This document shows, piece after piece, positions 43,301 through 53,642 of a stretch of 64,000 bases of DNA (position 1 is its first letter; every line of letters begins with the position of its first letter). Made by a program: the position numbers and the translations under genes. Where the stretch lies: the NCBI GenBank assembly GCA_036250225.1, contig JAPZLL010000037.1, positions 1 to 64,000 of the forward strand, read 5' to 3'. The DNA comes from Cercophora sp. LCS_1 (lineage: Eukaryota > Ascomycota > Sordariomycetes > Sordariales > Lasiosphaeriaceae). A model generated the notes under the pieces. That model was not told where the DNA came from. It searched no databases and saw nothing but the letters and a program-made list of their open reading frames with translations.

Positions 43301-45044
43301 CACGGGTCCGCCAATCCCCGAGAGATTTCAAGCCGCACGGACTTCTGCGTTCAACAGCGGCTGGGAAACGGCAGCAGCTCTAATAGTACGAGCGGGGCAG
43401 CCAGCGGGCGTCTCCTTCGAACCTCTTTCACGCCGAAGAGGGCTCTACGGTCCGGCGGTTGAGGCGGTAAAAGAAAACGCTTTTGCAACCGCGCGAAACA
43501 CAATCATGCAGGATAAGATCTCCCCGCCTGGTCTTTACCTCCCTCTTATTCGAAAAGAGGCCGAATCCACACTGAGAAGAGTTTACTCGCAACAATTCCA
43601 AGAGCTGGACGCCATTTGCCGAGCATCATCCAGCCTTCATCCCCAATATGACTTTCTGTTTGTCCATCACCTACCAAAAGATATTCAGTCGTGTCTTCCC
43701 TTAAACAACCGCCAAACATCCAGCTCTACTTACTCGCCGCAACGGTTAGAGCATATAGAGCTCTCTAACGAAGACATCCAGGCTACCATCATTTGGATGA
43801 TCAGACACCAGTACAGCAGGCTCTTCCCCAGCCTCCCGGAAACTTGGTTCACCCCTAAGACATTTTTGAAAGGAGGCAGTACACTACTTCATCTGGCTCT
43901 GTCATTCTACTCGCAAGTCTCCCTCCAGGATCTCGGGGAAGATTACTGGAGATCCCAGAACGAGATATTGAAAGTTTTGGTTCACCACTCCGCTGCTTTG
44001 GGGCTTATCAACTCCCGTGGAGAGCATGGATGGACGCCCTTACACTTTGCCGTCAGGGGAAACCTCCACGACGCCATTGACTTGCTTCTCGAAGAGGGCG
44101 CAAGCTTAAGCGTGGCCTCCGACAGTGGGTTGATGCCGCTCCAGGTCGCACTCGTTTCAAGCCCCACTACGCTTGACTCCGAAGGCGATGTTCAAGCCGT
44201 TGCTCAGACCGTGCAGAAGCTGATAAGAGTGGGAGGTTCTCCCGACCTCACATCACCCCTCTCATCATGCGGGTTGGAAGTTCAGGCTGGAATAGTCTAT
44301 CATGGGATAGCGGTGTTGAGTGAGTTTTCCCGCTCCACTTCAGTTGTCATATTCAACCCAGTAAGTGGAAAAATGGCCCCCCACCCAGCGGATGACGTCT
44401 TGAGGGACGCTTTGGAGACCATCTTGTTTCTCGAGTGCGCCCAAGAGCGGCCACCACAAGTTGAAGCTGTCGAGGACTGGCTCAGTCGCCTGGACGGGAG
44501 CGGGGGCAGTGTCGAGAGTTTTTTGACATTATGGCAAGAAGGGCAGATGCTGAAGTCGAGGCCACGACCCGTCAAGAGGAACTTTGATAAGACACGGGAC
44601 CGATACGCTGCAAAGTGGCAGGGGTCAAAGGCTACGATAGATGGGGCTACAACAGTCATGGCAGGGATTATTGCGAGCGGTGTAGCTGCTGCAGGATGGG
44701 AGCCAATTGAGCGTCGGGGTGAACCGGAGTTCGGTACCACCCACGGTGGCTACCTTGCTCCGCCGACGACGGTTACGGCTGGGTTGGTCCCAGGAGGCAG
44801 CATCACTCCAGGATGGGAGCCGATTACACGAAAGCCATCACCTGAGCGGTTTGCCGAGGACGAGAGCCATCTTGCAGCGGTGACGGTTATGCAAGGGATA
44901 CATGGTGGATGGTCTCCAGTCCTGTCCCCGCCTGCACTAGAGAGATCGGCCGACGAAGAAGACCATACTACGACAGAGGGCGTGCAAAAGCCGAGCACAA
45001 TAAAATTTGCCCCGGCTTCGCAGGACGGCCATCTTAGTCTATGA
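40350..45044 (+). CDS. NACHT-ankyrin NLR-like (STAND) protein
   Basis: Two exons encode 1547 residues: 40350-40712 and 40764-45044, with a 51-bp intron (GTTTGT...GACAG). The N-terminal 270 residues are helical and match the region often found before fungal NACHT domains (ASIGFYTLFDQISTLLMKL). Walker A is GNLGSGKT (about 311-318) and Walker B HWILLDGLEEC (about 401-411), followed by an Arg sensor region. A winged-helix-like segment follows (GERMLQLIAVAADPLTGDQIKVALTV, FIHHSVLSHLA). Ankyrin-like sequence appears near residues 1205-1275 (HGWTPLHFAVRGNLHDAIDLL). The end carries three copies of a Gly-Trp motif (about 1414-1510). Fungal NLR-like proteins act in allorecognition and cell death. The N-terminal effector domain could not be named: it is neither an obvious HET, patatin nor HeLo domain. 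Confidence 0.88.
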
Positions 45045-45412
45045 GGTCTCATGGTGAAGGAGAAGGAAACAGGATGTTGAAAGATACCCGGCATATTTTC
45101 AGTTTTCAGGATCATCTTGATATTCAGTATTTCGGCTTTGTTTGCGTACTATCATAGCAACTTACTCTCAATACTCTCAAATCTTACTGAACATCAAGGA
45201 AACACTCGTGCTTCCCAGTAGGTATCACACCCGTAGTCCTCCTGTCCTCGTCACCGGGATATCCCTAACCCTAACGCCCCCACGTCGCTGCGACTCACGC
45301 AATGCACCCCACCCAGCCCAACATTAAGTTTGTCGCACCGCCAAACCCATCTCCACTTTCACCTTTCACATCACTCACCACTCTTCACAACCCGATCTTA
45401 ACAACCGACAAC
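45045..45412. other. Intergenic, with an interstitial telomere-type motif
   Basis: CCCTAACCCTAAC occurs at 45263-45275, 138 bases before the next start codon. Otherwise this is a C-rich leader. Confidence 0.6.
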
Positions 45413-46012
45413 ATGTCTACACCAACGTCCCAATCACTGCCCTCGGCCTCCATCACAGCAGCCAACACCCTCACCACCCTCCTTGCGACATCACCGCCCT
45501 CCAACACCACGACGTCGTCGTCGACCCTAACAACAGACCTCGCCTTCCTGGCAACCCGCCTCCAGCAATTTTCCCAACACTACCACCAACTCGTCGAGTG
45601 GATTGATACCGCGCCGATCCAGTCGCCGACGCTCAAAGACCAGCTGGACAAGACGGTGCCAGGCATTGAACAGGCCGTTGAGAGGATTGTCAGTGAGGTT
45701 GGGGCTTTGAAGGCGATTGGTGGGGTTGATGGCGGTGTTGTAAAGGCTTGGATTGGGGATTTGGCGGGGCTTAGTCGGGGCGTTATTTTTGGGACGCAGA
45801 TTTTGAGTGTGTGAGTCTTGTTTCTCCTTCTTTTACTGCTGATCGAGAGTTTCATGTTGGGCTGGATGTGAAATGCTGACTGGATATTTGTTAGTGACGG
45901 CGCCGAAGAGCAGGAGACGAGACTGGATCATGATGAGGCGAGGGAGTTGTTTGCCGAGGCGAGGAATTCGACGGGACGGGTTTTGGGCGGTGCTGGGCTG
46001 GTGCTGAATTGA
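45413..46012 (+). CDS. Small helical protein, uncharacterised
   Basis: Two exons encode 171 residues: 45413-45810 and 45895-46012, with an 84-bp intron (GTGAGT...GTTAG, branch CTGAC). The first 45 residues are Ser/Thr-rich and probably disordered. The rest is predicted helical (LAFLATRLQQFSQHYHQLVEWI, VPGIEQAVERIVSEVGALKAI), ending in a charged EEQETRLDHDEARELFAEA helix. There is no signal peptide or membrane segment. I recognise no family. The two exons read smoothly into each other, which supports the gene. The frame extends upstream to 45302, but the context and leader favour 45413. Confidence 0.6.
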
Positions 46013-46213
46013 GGGAACAGCCCGAGCTGGGGATGGAAGTGGAGCGCCGAGTACCGTTTTACTGGGCAAGTATCTTCAGGGAGCGACATGCGGCGCAACA
46101 CAGCAGCACTCTTGTGAGCTTTCGTCGAACTATGATTGACCTAGTAGGTCATGAATTGTTGAAACATCCGCTATTCGCCTCCCCTCAAAACTGCGTTCAG
46201 GAACTTATACTCT

Positions 46214-47754
46214 CTATCGCTCACTATATCGCCGTCTCCCCGTGAGCTTTTGTGCCAAATTTCCCCAGTTCGGCTCTCCCCGGCCAAGTTCTGGTCTGAG
46301 ATGCTTCAGAAACTCTACATCAATGTCGAACTGATCAAAGTTGTATGACTCCAGCACCTCATCGCTGGGGAAGTCGATCGGACAGGTTCTGTGTATCCCG
46401 TGGATTGGGTTGCACAACGTCCCATAAAGCTTTTGAAGTTTGCTGAGACGGCCCCGGTCCCCGTTGATGTACTCAAAGAGAGGACCCGACCTAATCGCGC
46501 GACAGAAGTCCCTCCATCTCTGCGCTTTGCTGTTGTGCGTGGTAGTGCCGACGAAGTACGTGTCCGACACCCGTTCCAAGACTCCCCGAAACCAGACCAT
46601 GATGACTATTCTCATAACGTTTGGCTGATTGGTGTCCGTCGTATTGGCCATAGTCGTGCTTTCATAGGCGAACTTGAGGACGCAGTGACGGAGCCTTCGA
46701 ATTACCTTACCAAACGATAGTTCACCTGTTGACGTTGATGGGATGAATGGGGCCATCATACTGTCTTCTGTTCCATCAAGGTACCTGCTGAATCGCGCGA
46801 TATTGTTGACAAAGAGTTTCCAATGAATGATCGGACTCCCTGCTATCGGAGTTTCGAATGCCTCATCAACCAGGACCTTTCCCAGGCGGCAGAGGTCTTT
46901 GAGGAAAGCACCGGCGTGTGTTAAGTCACTGGGAGTTCTGAAAGCCGGGGACAAGTCAAGGTGAAGTTGGTAATTGCCGTGAGGCTCAAACGCGACTCTG
47001 AGTCTGACTTGGTGAGCTGAGAGATCGAGGATGTGTCACCCCATGGAGGAACTTACTTGATAGTCAACACGGCCTTGAGCGTGTCTCCATATTCTCGATC
47101 GAGATCATCCGCGACTGAATCGAGCCAATTGCGAAGAGCCAGTTCATGGATGCGCTCAGGTAATAGGATGCGCTCATGAGAAGAACTGGTGTTCCATAGC
47201 TTCCTAGCCTCCTGAAACAAGAAGTCAACATGAATTGGGACGCTGGAGTCGACCAGCGTGGGGTTGTCCGGGCCTCGGGTGAAGTCTTCGAGCCATGTGT
47301 GTTTTTCTAGAAACTTGCTGGTCGAACACCAAGACATTCTGGCTCTGAGGTGCTCCAAGAGATTCTGGATGTCAACTAAATCCTTATCACTGAAGGTGAG
47401 AAGAAGTTCGTGCAAGGTTGACATGATTGCGACGTCCTGATACACACTCCTGGTTGTGTGATAATGAGTTGGAGTAGTAATTACGATGAGCTGAAGGGTG
47501 CATCTTTCCAATACTTCTTGACTGTTGATCCATACTTATGGTGATTCCAGAACTGACATATCAACTTTCACAATGTCATTGTTTATCCCAGTGCCCGAGA
47601 TGCTGTTTCGAACAATGGAAGCAATGATCACTCGTTGAACACTACTCGATGCGTAGAATCGGGACCTTGAAACACCGCTGTTGTTCTCAGGACTGAGACT
47701 CTGAAACACAAATGCCTGCCATCTTTTGTTCTTAGTTTCAACGAGATAGGCCAT
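46214..47754 (-). CDS. Uncharacterised cytosolic-type protein, three-exon model
   Basis: The model gives 459 residues from exons 47754-47558, 47449-47057 and 47003-46214. The introns are 108 bp (GTCAGT...CCAG) and 53 bp (GTAAGT...TCAG). Both junctions keep frame and give continuous sequence (IVKVDM/SVYQDVAIM and LTIK/LRVAFEP). The N-terminal part reads MAYLVETKNKRWQAFVFQ. The middle is helical, with LHELLLTFSDKDLVDIQNLLEHL and a long block around HERILLPERIHELALRNWL. The C-terminal half contains many aromatic residues and GTLCNPIHGIHRTCPIDFPSDEVLESYNF. No domain is recognised and no signal peptide is present. If the first exon is wrong, a start at 47424 would give 385 residues. It lies beside the immune-type genes, but nothing in it shows the same role. 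Confidence 0.5.
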
Positions 47755-48256
47755 GAATCTTGACCCTAAACAACAACTCTGGGCATTGGGCAGTCTTCAT
47801 TGACGACCTGAATACTCCTGTCTCAAGTCCAGACGGGAGCGACGGCATCTGGAATCTCTGGCCTCGATGGATCATCGTTGCGACCGTGGCGGTGCGCAAC
47901 GTCGCAGCCACGGAATTGCCGTCTGCCCAGTCCCAAAACGACAGCGCTTGGTTCAGCTCATGGCGCTATGAATGGCTGTGTCCTTGGCACCGCCAATACT
48001 CAGGGGTGAGCGCAGCTTGGCGGCACCAAGGAAAGCCACCAAAGCGACGCTTGAACGGATTCGGAATGGAGAGCAACACCAAAAAGGCAATCTTAACCAC
48101 TGCACATGTCGAGTCTTGTGATGCCCTAACCAGAGCATAAAACCCGGCGAAGCCACTTCTCCTGGTCAACAACATCACTGCATCTCACAGAAATACTCAC
48201 CTCACCTCACGCTCACTCACGTTTCACCTCACTCACAGCGACTATCACGCAAAATC
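47755..48256. other. Divergent promoter region
   Basis: These bases separate two diverging unknown genes. CTCAC-rich repeats precede the right-hand start (48195-48240). No other feature is seen. Confidence 0.5.
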
Positions 48257-49300
48257 ATGGGCAAACTCTCGAGCCTCTTTGGCCTCAAAAAGGCGACCCC
48301 CGAAACCTCCCTCCCTTCACTGAGCGACCCCATCACTCCCGTTGCGCCATGGCAAGGCAACCTCCCCTGCGTCCACGGCCCCTCAGACGGCTGCACCTCA
48401 CACAACCCAGCCGGCGAGGCCCTCTTCTTTGCGCCATCCCTCCTCCCGAATCCCAAACCAACCGGCATTCGACCCGTCGCCAACCCATGGCCCAACACGC
48501 CTCCAGAAATCCACTCTTCCCTTCCCCAGGACCCGGCCCTAGGCTGTCTCACCCTCCTCCCGCGGGTCCACCCGTCGGTTCCCTACGATTTCGCCTTTTA
48601 CCACCTCAACGCCCTAACCTCCTCCTTCCACGAGACAGGAAACGCCGGTCTCGAAAGGATAGGCTGCGTTGCGTCCCTGGGGTCAAATCCAAAACTGACA
48701 TTCATCATCCGCTCGGCCATCACTCGGTTGGAAGATGAAGTCCGGCTCATCCTCAAGTATGAGCTCGAGTTCCACATCAAAGCAGACCTGGGTGCGTGGA
48801 CCCCACAGACGCAGCATGGACGGGCTGTGATGAAGGAGATTCTGATTGGGAGTGGGTATCGTGATTTCACGCCGTGTAAACACACCAAGATCAGCTTCAA
48901 GTCGCATAGGGGCGAGGGGAAGAACCATGTACGGACGGCGGGTGTGAGCTTCGTGACAAAGGTGGCTGGGGATGAGAAGAAAGGGGAGTGGAAAAGTGAT
49001 GAGAGTGGTCAGGTCGAGGGTGTTTGCTGTGGAAGGTGTTATACAGATTCGTATATCGGGTTCAAGGAGACGGACGGGCTTGTCACCGTCACCGTGAATA
49101 TCTACAAGGATCTCGGAGAGGGCAAGCATCCGGCCGAGGAGAAGTGGCTGGCTGCGGCAAGAGGAGTCGACTTGAAGAGGGCAGAGGATGACTTTGGACG
49201 CATGAAGAGGTTTTTCGATGCTGTCGAGGCAGCAGAGGCAGCTGCAGAGACGCAGGTCGCAGAGAGCGTCGCTGATGACGAGACGTTGGTCGGAAACTGA
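48257..49300 (+). CDS. Uncharacterised protein with an N-myristoylation-type start
   Basis: This single exon encodes 347 residues. The N-terminus, MGKLSSLFGLKK, has Gly2 and Ser6 followed by basic residues, which fits an N-myristoylation signal and membrane targeting. The first 100 residues are Pro-rich and likely flexible. The rest looks folded: YDFAFYHLNALTSSF, then LTFIIRSAITRLEDEVRLILKYELEF, and a Cys pair motif VCCGRCYTDSYIGF that recurs in unnamed fungal proteins. The C-terminal 60 residues are helical and acidic (DDFGRMKRFFDAVEAAEAAAE). No enzyme family is recognised. The frame is intact and codon-rich, and the leader is C-rich, so it is very probably a gene. Confidence 0.65.
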   Translation: MGKLSSLFGLKKATPETSLPSLSDPITPVAPWQGNLPCVHGPSDGCTSHNPAGEALFFAPSLLPNPKPTGIRPVANPWPNTPPEIHSSLPQDPALGCLTLLPRVHPSVPYDFAFYHLNALTSSFHETGNAGLERIGCVASLGSNPKLTFIIRSAITRLEDEVRLILKYELEFHIKADLGAWTPQTQHGRAVMKEILIGSGYRDFTPCKHTKISFKSHRGEGKNHVRTAGVSFVTKVAGDEKKGEWKSDESGQVEGVCCGRCYTDSYIGFKETDGLVTVTVNIYKDLGEGKHPAEEKWLAAARGVDLKRAEDDFGRMKRFFDAVEAAEAAAETQVAESVADDETLVGN

Positions 49301-49671
49301 AGCTGGAAACAAGACAAGATCAGAAATAGAATTGCGCCGTCAGCCCAATCAATTTGCTTCATCTCGGTCCCATGTCCCCGAACCCCCCTCCCATATCCAG
49401 ATCCATCCCGGAACGATGGACATCTGGCGGCATATTAAACCCCATCAACCAAACCCCATCCTATCCCATTTACGCAATACCACGTCTTTTTTGCCGACCC
49501 CAATTCTCACTTTTACCCGGTCCCACAACCCACCACCACGGCTTCCAGAAAATCCAACGACGCACCATTAGCCTATACCTCGACACATATATCAGCCCAC
49601 GGTCCAGGTCCGTCACACGCAGCGCCAGGGTACTTGGCGAAGGCTTGTGCTACCAGGACAAGGACATCACG
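49301..49671. other. Intergenic, promoter of the cytochrome gene
   Basis: This is a C-rich leader with no other feature. Confidence 0.5.
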
Positions 49672-50641
49672 ATGCATCTGTCAGCGCTACTGTCGTTTCT
49701 GCCTTTGACTGTCGCTTCACCGACGAGTTCACCAAGTGAGCTCTCAAAACGACAATGGACCGAGTCCAAATACTGCAGGACGGGCACCCGGCCTCTCTGC
49801 TATCTTGAGATTGCGCTTCGAGGGACGAACCCCGTCTTTCGAGTCGCGGTGCCTGATACCGCGAACCCGCCGTTCGATACGATTCTTGAGATCACAACGC
49901 CGAATACCCTTGCGTGGACGGGCTTTGCATGGGGCGGTGGCATGACCCTGAATCCGCTGACGGTGGTCTGGCCCAATGGGAATGCGGGGAAGGCGACTGT
50001 TTCGTCGCGATGGAGTTCGTATGTGCCTTTTCCATCTACCCCCTATTCTTTGTTTTGGCACCGGTTCCCTAGCCCGCGGCACCGCCCCTGTTGTTTTTCC
50101 CTTTTCTTCTAGTCCTCCCAACCCTGATACTCATCGGTACATTGCATAAAACCCCTGCAAGAAGTACCTAGACAGATCGGGATTGTTGTGAGTGATGATG
50201 TCAAAACACCACCCATCCATCCAGCGTGCCACACGAGCAACACAAGCATGAAAGCAAGTGGCCGAGGCAAACGTGGAAACATGGCCTCAAGACTACACCA
50301 GAGAGCAACAAAGAACACATCTGACACTCCACAGAGGTCGTACAATGCCAGGTACCTACTCCTCAGCAACGTACCGCACCCTCTCATCCTCTCGCAACAC
50401 AACCCACTGGACCGTCGAAGTGGCCTGCACCGGCTGCTCCAAATGGTCCGGCGCCCAGCTCCAACCAAACGACCTCAACGTCTTTGCCTGGGCCGTCTCT
50501 CGCACTGCCGTCTCTCAACCCGGCAGCGCCTCGAGCAACTTTGCCATCCACAACAACGTTGGCATGTTCACCGCCCCGCTGATCAGCGCCAAAAACTCTG
50601 CTTCGGCCTTTGCAGAATACATCAGGACGGCATCGGGGTAG
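49672..50641 (+). CDS. Secreted CDH-type cytochrome b domain protein (AA8-like)
   Basis: Two exons encode 217 residues: 49672-50018 and 50335-50641, separated by a 316-bp intron (GTATGT...CCACAG), long for this window. A signal peptide of about 15 residues precedes TSSPSELSKRQ. The sequence matches the haem-binding cytochrome domain of cellobiose dehydrogenase: CYLEIALRG, then GFAWGGGMTLNPLTVVWPNG, whose Met is the likely haem ligand, then THWTVEVACTGCSKW with the disulfide Cys pair, and SNFAIHNNVGMF, whose His is the second ligand. The protein stops after this domain and has no flavin dehydrogenase module. Such single-domain cytochromes are thought to pass electrons to lytic polysaccharide monooxygenases. 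No carbohydrate-binding module is present. Confidence 0.88.
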
Positions 50642-50776
50642 AAAGATGTCCAGGTCAAAACACGTAGCATTCCTGTCTGTCATACAAACAACGCTATTCA
50701 ACCATGATCGCTAGTCCTGTTTATGAAAATGCACAAAACGCCTGCCATGCCGCCTTGCTGCCATGCCATGCAACTG

Positions 50777-52131
50777 CTATGCAAATGCACCCACGGCCGT
50801 CATCATGATTGCCCCGCCCCACAGGGCGCCAAACGCTTGTTTCTTCCTCCCTGCAAGAGTATGTTGGCCGTGTTGCGACAAGAAGTCCTCGGCGACGAGC
50901 TGGCCCAATCCGGCAAAGAGCAGCAGCCCGCTGGAAATGGCGTTAGTAGCACCTGCCCACGCCAAACCAGCTCGACTGGCGGGATCGTATATCCTATGAG
51001 TGACAATGCCAATCAGTTGGCCGAAAGGGGTTGTGAACCCAAAGGCCAGAATCATGACGTAGGGCTTCCATCGGGAGGGAAAAGGGATCCTGGCTATGCG
51101 CGTGCCGAGAGCCAGGCCTTCGAATAGCTGGTGGAAGCAGATGGCAAAGAGAAACGTCCAAAAGCTGGGACCCAAGGTCGCCGAAATCGACATGCCAATA
51201 AACACCGAGTGCGCCAGGATGCCAAACTCGAGGAGTATCACTTGATTTATCTGTCGCTTGACCTCTTCGGGATCGACTGGGCGGGTTTGCTCCTCCTCTC
51301 CTGGCAAGCGCTCGGCGGGATCGAGCTCATTCTGGCGAATTATGAAATCATCTTCATCACCGCCGTCCTTAGCGGCAGATCCGTTCTCTGGCAGAGTCAT
51401 CCCTCCACTCGGCGCTGATCCGGGGAGAGGAGAGGCATTCCTGATGAGGCCACTAGACTCCATCTCTCCGAGCTCAACGTCGTTCGTGACCTGAGCGTAT
51501 CCACGAGGGGAACTGCCTTGCTGTCCCTTGCCAGCGTTGTCTTCCCAGATGTTTTGGCCGTGCGAGTGCCCAGCGCCCTTTCCGTTCAGCCACGAGTCAA
51601 GCGACGTTACCAGCAGGACCGAGAGCAGAGCAATGGCCCCAGCCAGTGGCTTGAACCTCTTAGTGGCGGGCCACCCGAGGCAGGGATTGGTCAGGTTTGT
51701 GTACGCAGTCGGGAGCAGATGGACGAAGGCCGTCGCGAGAAGCACGCCGGTGCCAAAGTGTTGGCAGTAGAAGAGGATCTTTGGCTGCGTCGTACCGCCT
51801 TGCAGGATCGGGAATCGTTTCGAAAAGAGGGGAGAGCCGCAACCTGTCAACGGCCATGGTTAGCGAAGCCGGAAGACGCGGAAGGGCAGCCTACCAATTG
51901 TGCTGACCGCAAAGACCAAGACAAGTGCGAAAACGCGGCTTCCCACATCCCAGTCACCTTCCTGTCCGGAGCCGCATTCGGGCATGGCATCGTCGCGAGC
52001 GAGCAGCTGTTCGGTCATGATCGAGGACCAGGGCAGGTCTGACGTCGTCAGCAGAGCACGTCAGAAGGAGCAGCACAGCGAGTGATTGGTGGAGAGCGCT
52101 AACCTGGCGAGTTATAATTGCGAGTCTCCAT
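50777..52131 (-). CDS. ZIP-family zinc/iron transporter
   Basis: Three exons encode 412 residues: 52131-52104, 52038-51895 and 51843-50777. The introns are 65 and 51 bp (GTTAGC...GTCAG and GTAGGC...GACAG). The first exon holds nine codons and one base. Several membrane spans are visible, with FGTGVLLATAFVHLLPTAY (span 3), ILLEFGILAHSVFIGMSI (span 4, His and Glu of the metal path) and FAICFHQLFEGLALGTRI (span 5, the ZIP signature HQxxEG). The cytosolic loop between spans 3 and 4 is long, with GHSHG and an acidic patch, a probable metal-sensing loop. Members import Zn2+ (or Fe2+) across the plasma or an internal membrane. The C-terminus AIMMTAVGAFA ends in the last span. Whether uptake is high or low affinity is not decided by sequence. 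Confidence 0.93.
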
Positions 52132-53072
52132 TGTTGTGCGATTGGAGCGGTCTCGTTATTGTCATGGCGGCATGTGTTTCGAGAGTGCTGAGCAAACGAG
52201 TGGACGCTTTTTGAGCTGCGAGCGAATGTTCCCACGATCTTTCCGCTGCAAGATCTCGGAAGGACAGCAGGGATGATTTGTGACCCAGCGATTCCCTGGT
52301 GGGCCCATGCACCCTTGGCTATCCCAAAACGACTAGCGTGTTCTGCGCCAAGACTGCTCAACGCTCAGGAGCATCCTCAACGGCAACGACAAACGATGAC
52401 GAGGTCGGCACCCGGCGCCGTCGGTCCCTGAAAGGCGGGTAATCCCGTGATGCTGTCGACTTCTATTACTTGGCCGCGGGCTTGTGTGTTTAGCGAATTC
52501 CCGGGGTCTTCGTGCCGTTGCACCGTCCTGCGCGCTCATCATCAGGAGCTGCGTCAACTTTCCCGACAAACGCCCGTCAGGATGCAGGATTTTTGTGAGG
52601 GCAATTTCCAGCCCCTCCTCCTCCAGTACCCGCGCGATCGCAGGATTGAGAAGAGGGGGAATTGATCATAATTCTTGCACCTCAAATGCCGACTGAACGA
52701 TGCTATAGTCGATGTTCCCATCGCCGGCCTGCGTCTGCCGTGACTGCACTGGGGTGTCGTTGCAAAGGCGTTGCTGGCCTGAGCCACCATTCATCAATGT
52801 TTGTGACTGACTGGGCTCGTGCTGCTTTAGTCGCCGTTGAAAAGACCAATGCAAACGCAATATCTCCCGATGAGATAAGTGGCGCTCTGACCCAGATCAC
52901 TTCGGCACTGTCTGGAGCTTCTTTCAAGTTCAAGCTCGTCTAAGTTCGAGCATCTAAGTTGGAGAGTGCCATTCCTACAAAAGTCTAACACCCGAAAAAC
53001 TGTTAAACCTCCCAGTAACCTCTCCCATTCCATCACGCAAGCAAAAAGAGCGACGAAAAAGCAGCTCCCATC
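52132..53072. other. Divergent intergenic region
   Basis: About 940 bases lie between the ZIP and F-box genes. Short open frames occur but none is supported. No repeats are seen. Confidence 0.5.
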
Positions 53073-53450
53073 ATGTGCAGTTGCTCCTGTGCCCTGTCTC
53101 GCACGCCCTCGCAACAGCCGCGGGCCTCCGAACCACCGGTGTTCGACATCATCTCACGGCTGCCCGTGGAAGTCATCCTCGAGATCATCTATCGCTCGGA
53201 AATTCACGATGTCTTGAGAATGCTGCGCCTCTCGCGGTTTTGGCACGAAGTCGTTACACTACATCAATACCCGATTCTAGAGCGCTGCCTGAAACCAAGC
53301 CGAGACGGAACCAGGATTACCTACTTGTGCCCAGAGCCCTTTAAAACCTATCTTCCTATTTATGAACACTACTTCATTCAGGCACCGAAAAAGCTTGACC
53401 TGGAGTATCTAGCTCGATTTAAGACTTGGGCTGAGCTGGGGTCAAATTAG
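53073..53450 (+). CDS. Short F-box protein
   Basis: This frame encodes 125 residues in one exon. Residues about 24-70 form an F-box: VFDIISRLPVEVILEIIYRSEIHDVLRMLRLSRFW, with the LP start and the conserved Ile/Leu and Arg-Leu positions. F-box proteins dock to Skp1 in SCF ubiquitin ligases and bring substrates through a C-terminal repeat region. Here that region is absent: the protein ends 55 residues after the F-box. The N-terminal MCSCSC is unusual and could be lipid-modified, or the start may be further inside. A truncated copy or a gene with a missed second exon are both possible. Confidence 0.6.
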   Translation: MCSCSCALSRTPSQQPRASEPPVFDIISRLPVEVILEIIYRSEIHDVLRMLRLSRFWHEVVTLHQYPILERCLKPSRDGTRITYLCPEPFKTYLPIYEHYFIQAPKKLDLEYLARFKTWAELGSN

Positions 53451-53642
53451 TACCTTCCAACGCGGGCTTCCATTCAACAAGATACAGACGAAGCTTTGTG
53501 AGTTCACTTCATCATTCTCTGGAGAGTATTGAATCATGAAAAAAGCTTCTGCTCCGCGGCTTACACATTACACGGATGGACATGAGTCGAACTTTCCAGA
53601 AATCAACTATTCATGTCTTGAAGACTACATACTTCCATCCGA

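Noticed and set aside
51518..52042. 174-codon plus-strand frame
   Set aside because: It is antisense to the ZIP transporter, whose family motifs are clear.
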